From contig JAUXWT010000004.1 of the NCBI GenBank assembly GCA_030681475.1, positions 1 to 53,142 of the forward strand: a stretch of 53,142 nucleotides of DNA, in the 5' to 3' direction. The stretch is from Bacteroidales bacterium (GTDB taxonomy: Bacteria > Bacteroidota > Bacteroidia > Bacteroidales > FEN-979). A model generated the notes under the pieces. It was given only the letters and a program-made list of their open reading frames with translations. It searched no databases and was not told the origin of the DNA. Shown here one piece after another: positions 53,120-53,142 of the stretch (the stretch's first letter is position 1; every line of letters begins with the position of its first letter). Both the position numbers and the translations under genes were made by a program.

Positions 53120-53142
53120 GGTCCCGTAGCTCAGTTGGATAG
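53120..53142 (+). tRNA. 5' part of a tRNA gene, cut by the window edge
   Basis: GGTCCCG followed by TAGCTCAGTTGGATAG is the acceptor 5' strand and D arm of a tRNA (box A pattern TAGCTCAGTTGG). The anticodon lies beyond the window, so the isotype cannot be called. Confidence 0.85.

Noticed and set aside
1-53142. CRISPR array or cas genes
   Set aside because: No regularly spaced direct repeats of suitable length and no Cas-like proteins were seen. The heptamer arrays are continuous repeats without spacers.
36432-53142. Integration into the tRNA at 53120
   Set aside because: The element lies on the 5' side of the tRNA, the integrase is at the far end and no repeat of tRNA sequence was found near the integrase. 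Most tRNA-targeting elements use the 3' end.

Overview
The window is chromosomal DNA from an anaerobic member of the Bacteroidota. Supporting signs are TAnnTTTG-type -7 promoter boxes ahead of many genes, an RprXY-like two-component pair, Bacteroidota-style secreted proteins and integrase, and an energy metabolism built on hydrogenases and heterodisulfide-reductase (Hdr) parts. No 16S gene is present, so the order or family cannot be fixed.

Layout. (1) 1-1346: the tail of an IS630-type transposase, a 500-base gap, then a Crp/Fnr-family regulator. (2) 1367-15483: two divergent Hdr/Qmo-type cassettes. Each encodes HdrA-like (600 aa), an HdrC-cytochrome b fusion of QmoC type, and a second HdrA-like protein (576/577 aa). 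The right-hand cassette continues into MvhD, MvhG, MvhA and a hydrogenase maturation protease. No HdrB is present, so electrons probably pass between H2, flavin/ferredoxin and menaquinone rather than to a disulfide. Between the cassettes lies an integron-integrase-like recombinase that lacks two catalytic residues. (3) 15480-22976: a 1104-aa fusion of an SDR epimerase-like domain to a complete [FeFe] hydrogenase, a small membrane protein, and the divergent hydCBA-type operon for a trimeric NAD(H)/ferredoxin [FeFe] hydrogenase. (4) 23049-30017: MBL-fold hydrolase, a secreted protein, histidine kinase and response regulator, a kinase remnant, rex, ribF and trmD. (5) 30064-34637: an overlapping operon with a ketosynthase, a Cys-less ketosynthase, a polysaccharide deacetylase, LolA and a lipoprotein, resembling part of an aryl-polyene/lipid pathway. 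(6) 34665-36318: beta-carbonic anhydrase and a decayed LamG-like gene. (7) 36432-about 52850: a cryptic prophage with integrase, tail, tape-measure and lysis genes but no capsid or terminase, ending just before a tRNA cut by the window edge.

How it fits together. An 18-bp palindrome, TTGTTAA-N4-TTAACAA, identical to the clostridial type of Rex box, lies before the Crp/Fnr gene, the recombinase gene and the hdr-mvh operon. A weaker copy precedes hydCBA. In three cases it starts at the same offset within the -7 box. The rex gene itself lies at 27726. The simplest reading is one NADH/NAD+-controlled regulon covering both a membrane-linked [NiFe]-Hdr complex and a soluble [FeFe] hydrogenase. This regulon, the HdrB-less complex and the SDR-hydrogenase fusion are the most interesting items. 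Functional statements rest on motif recognition by eye; no database search was run.
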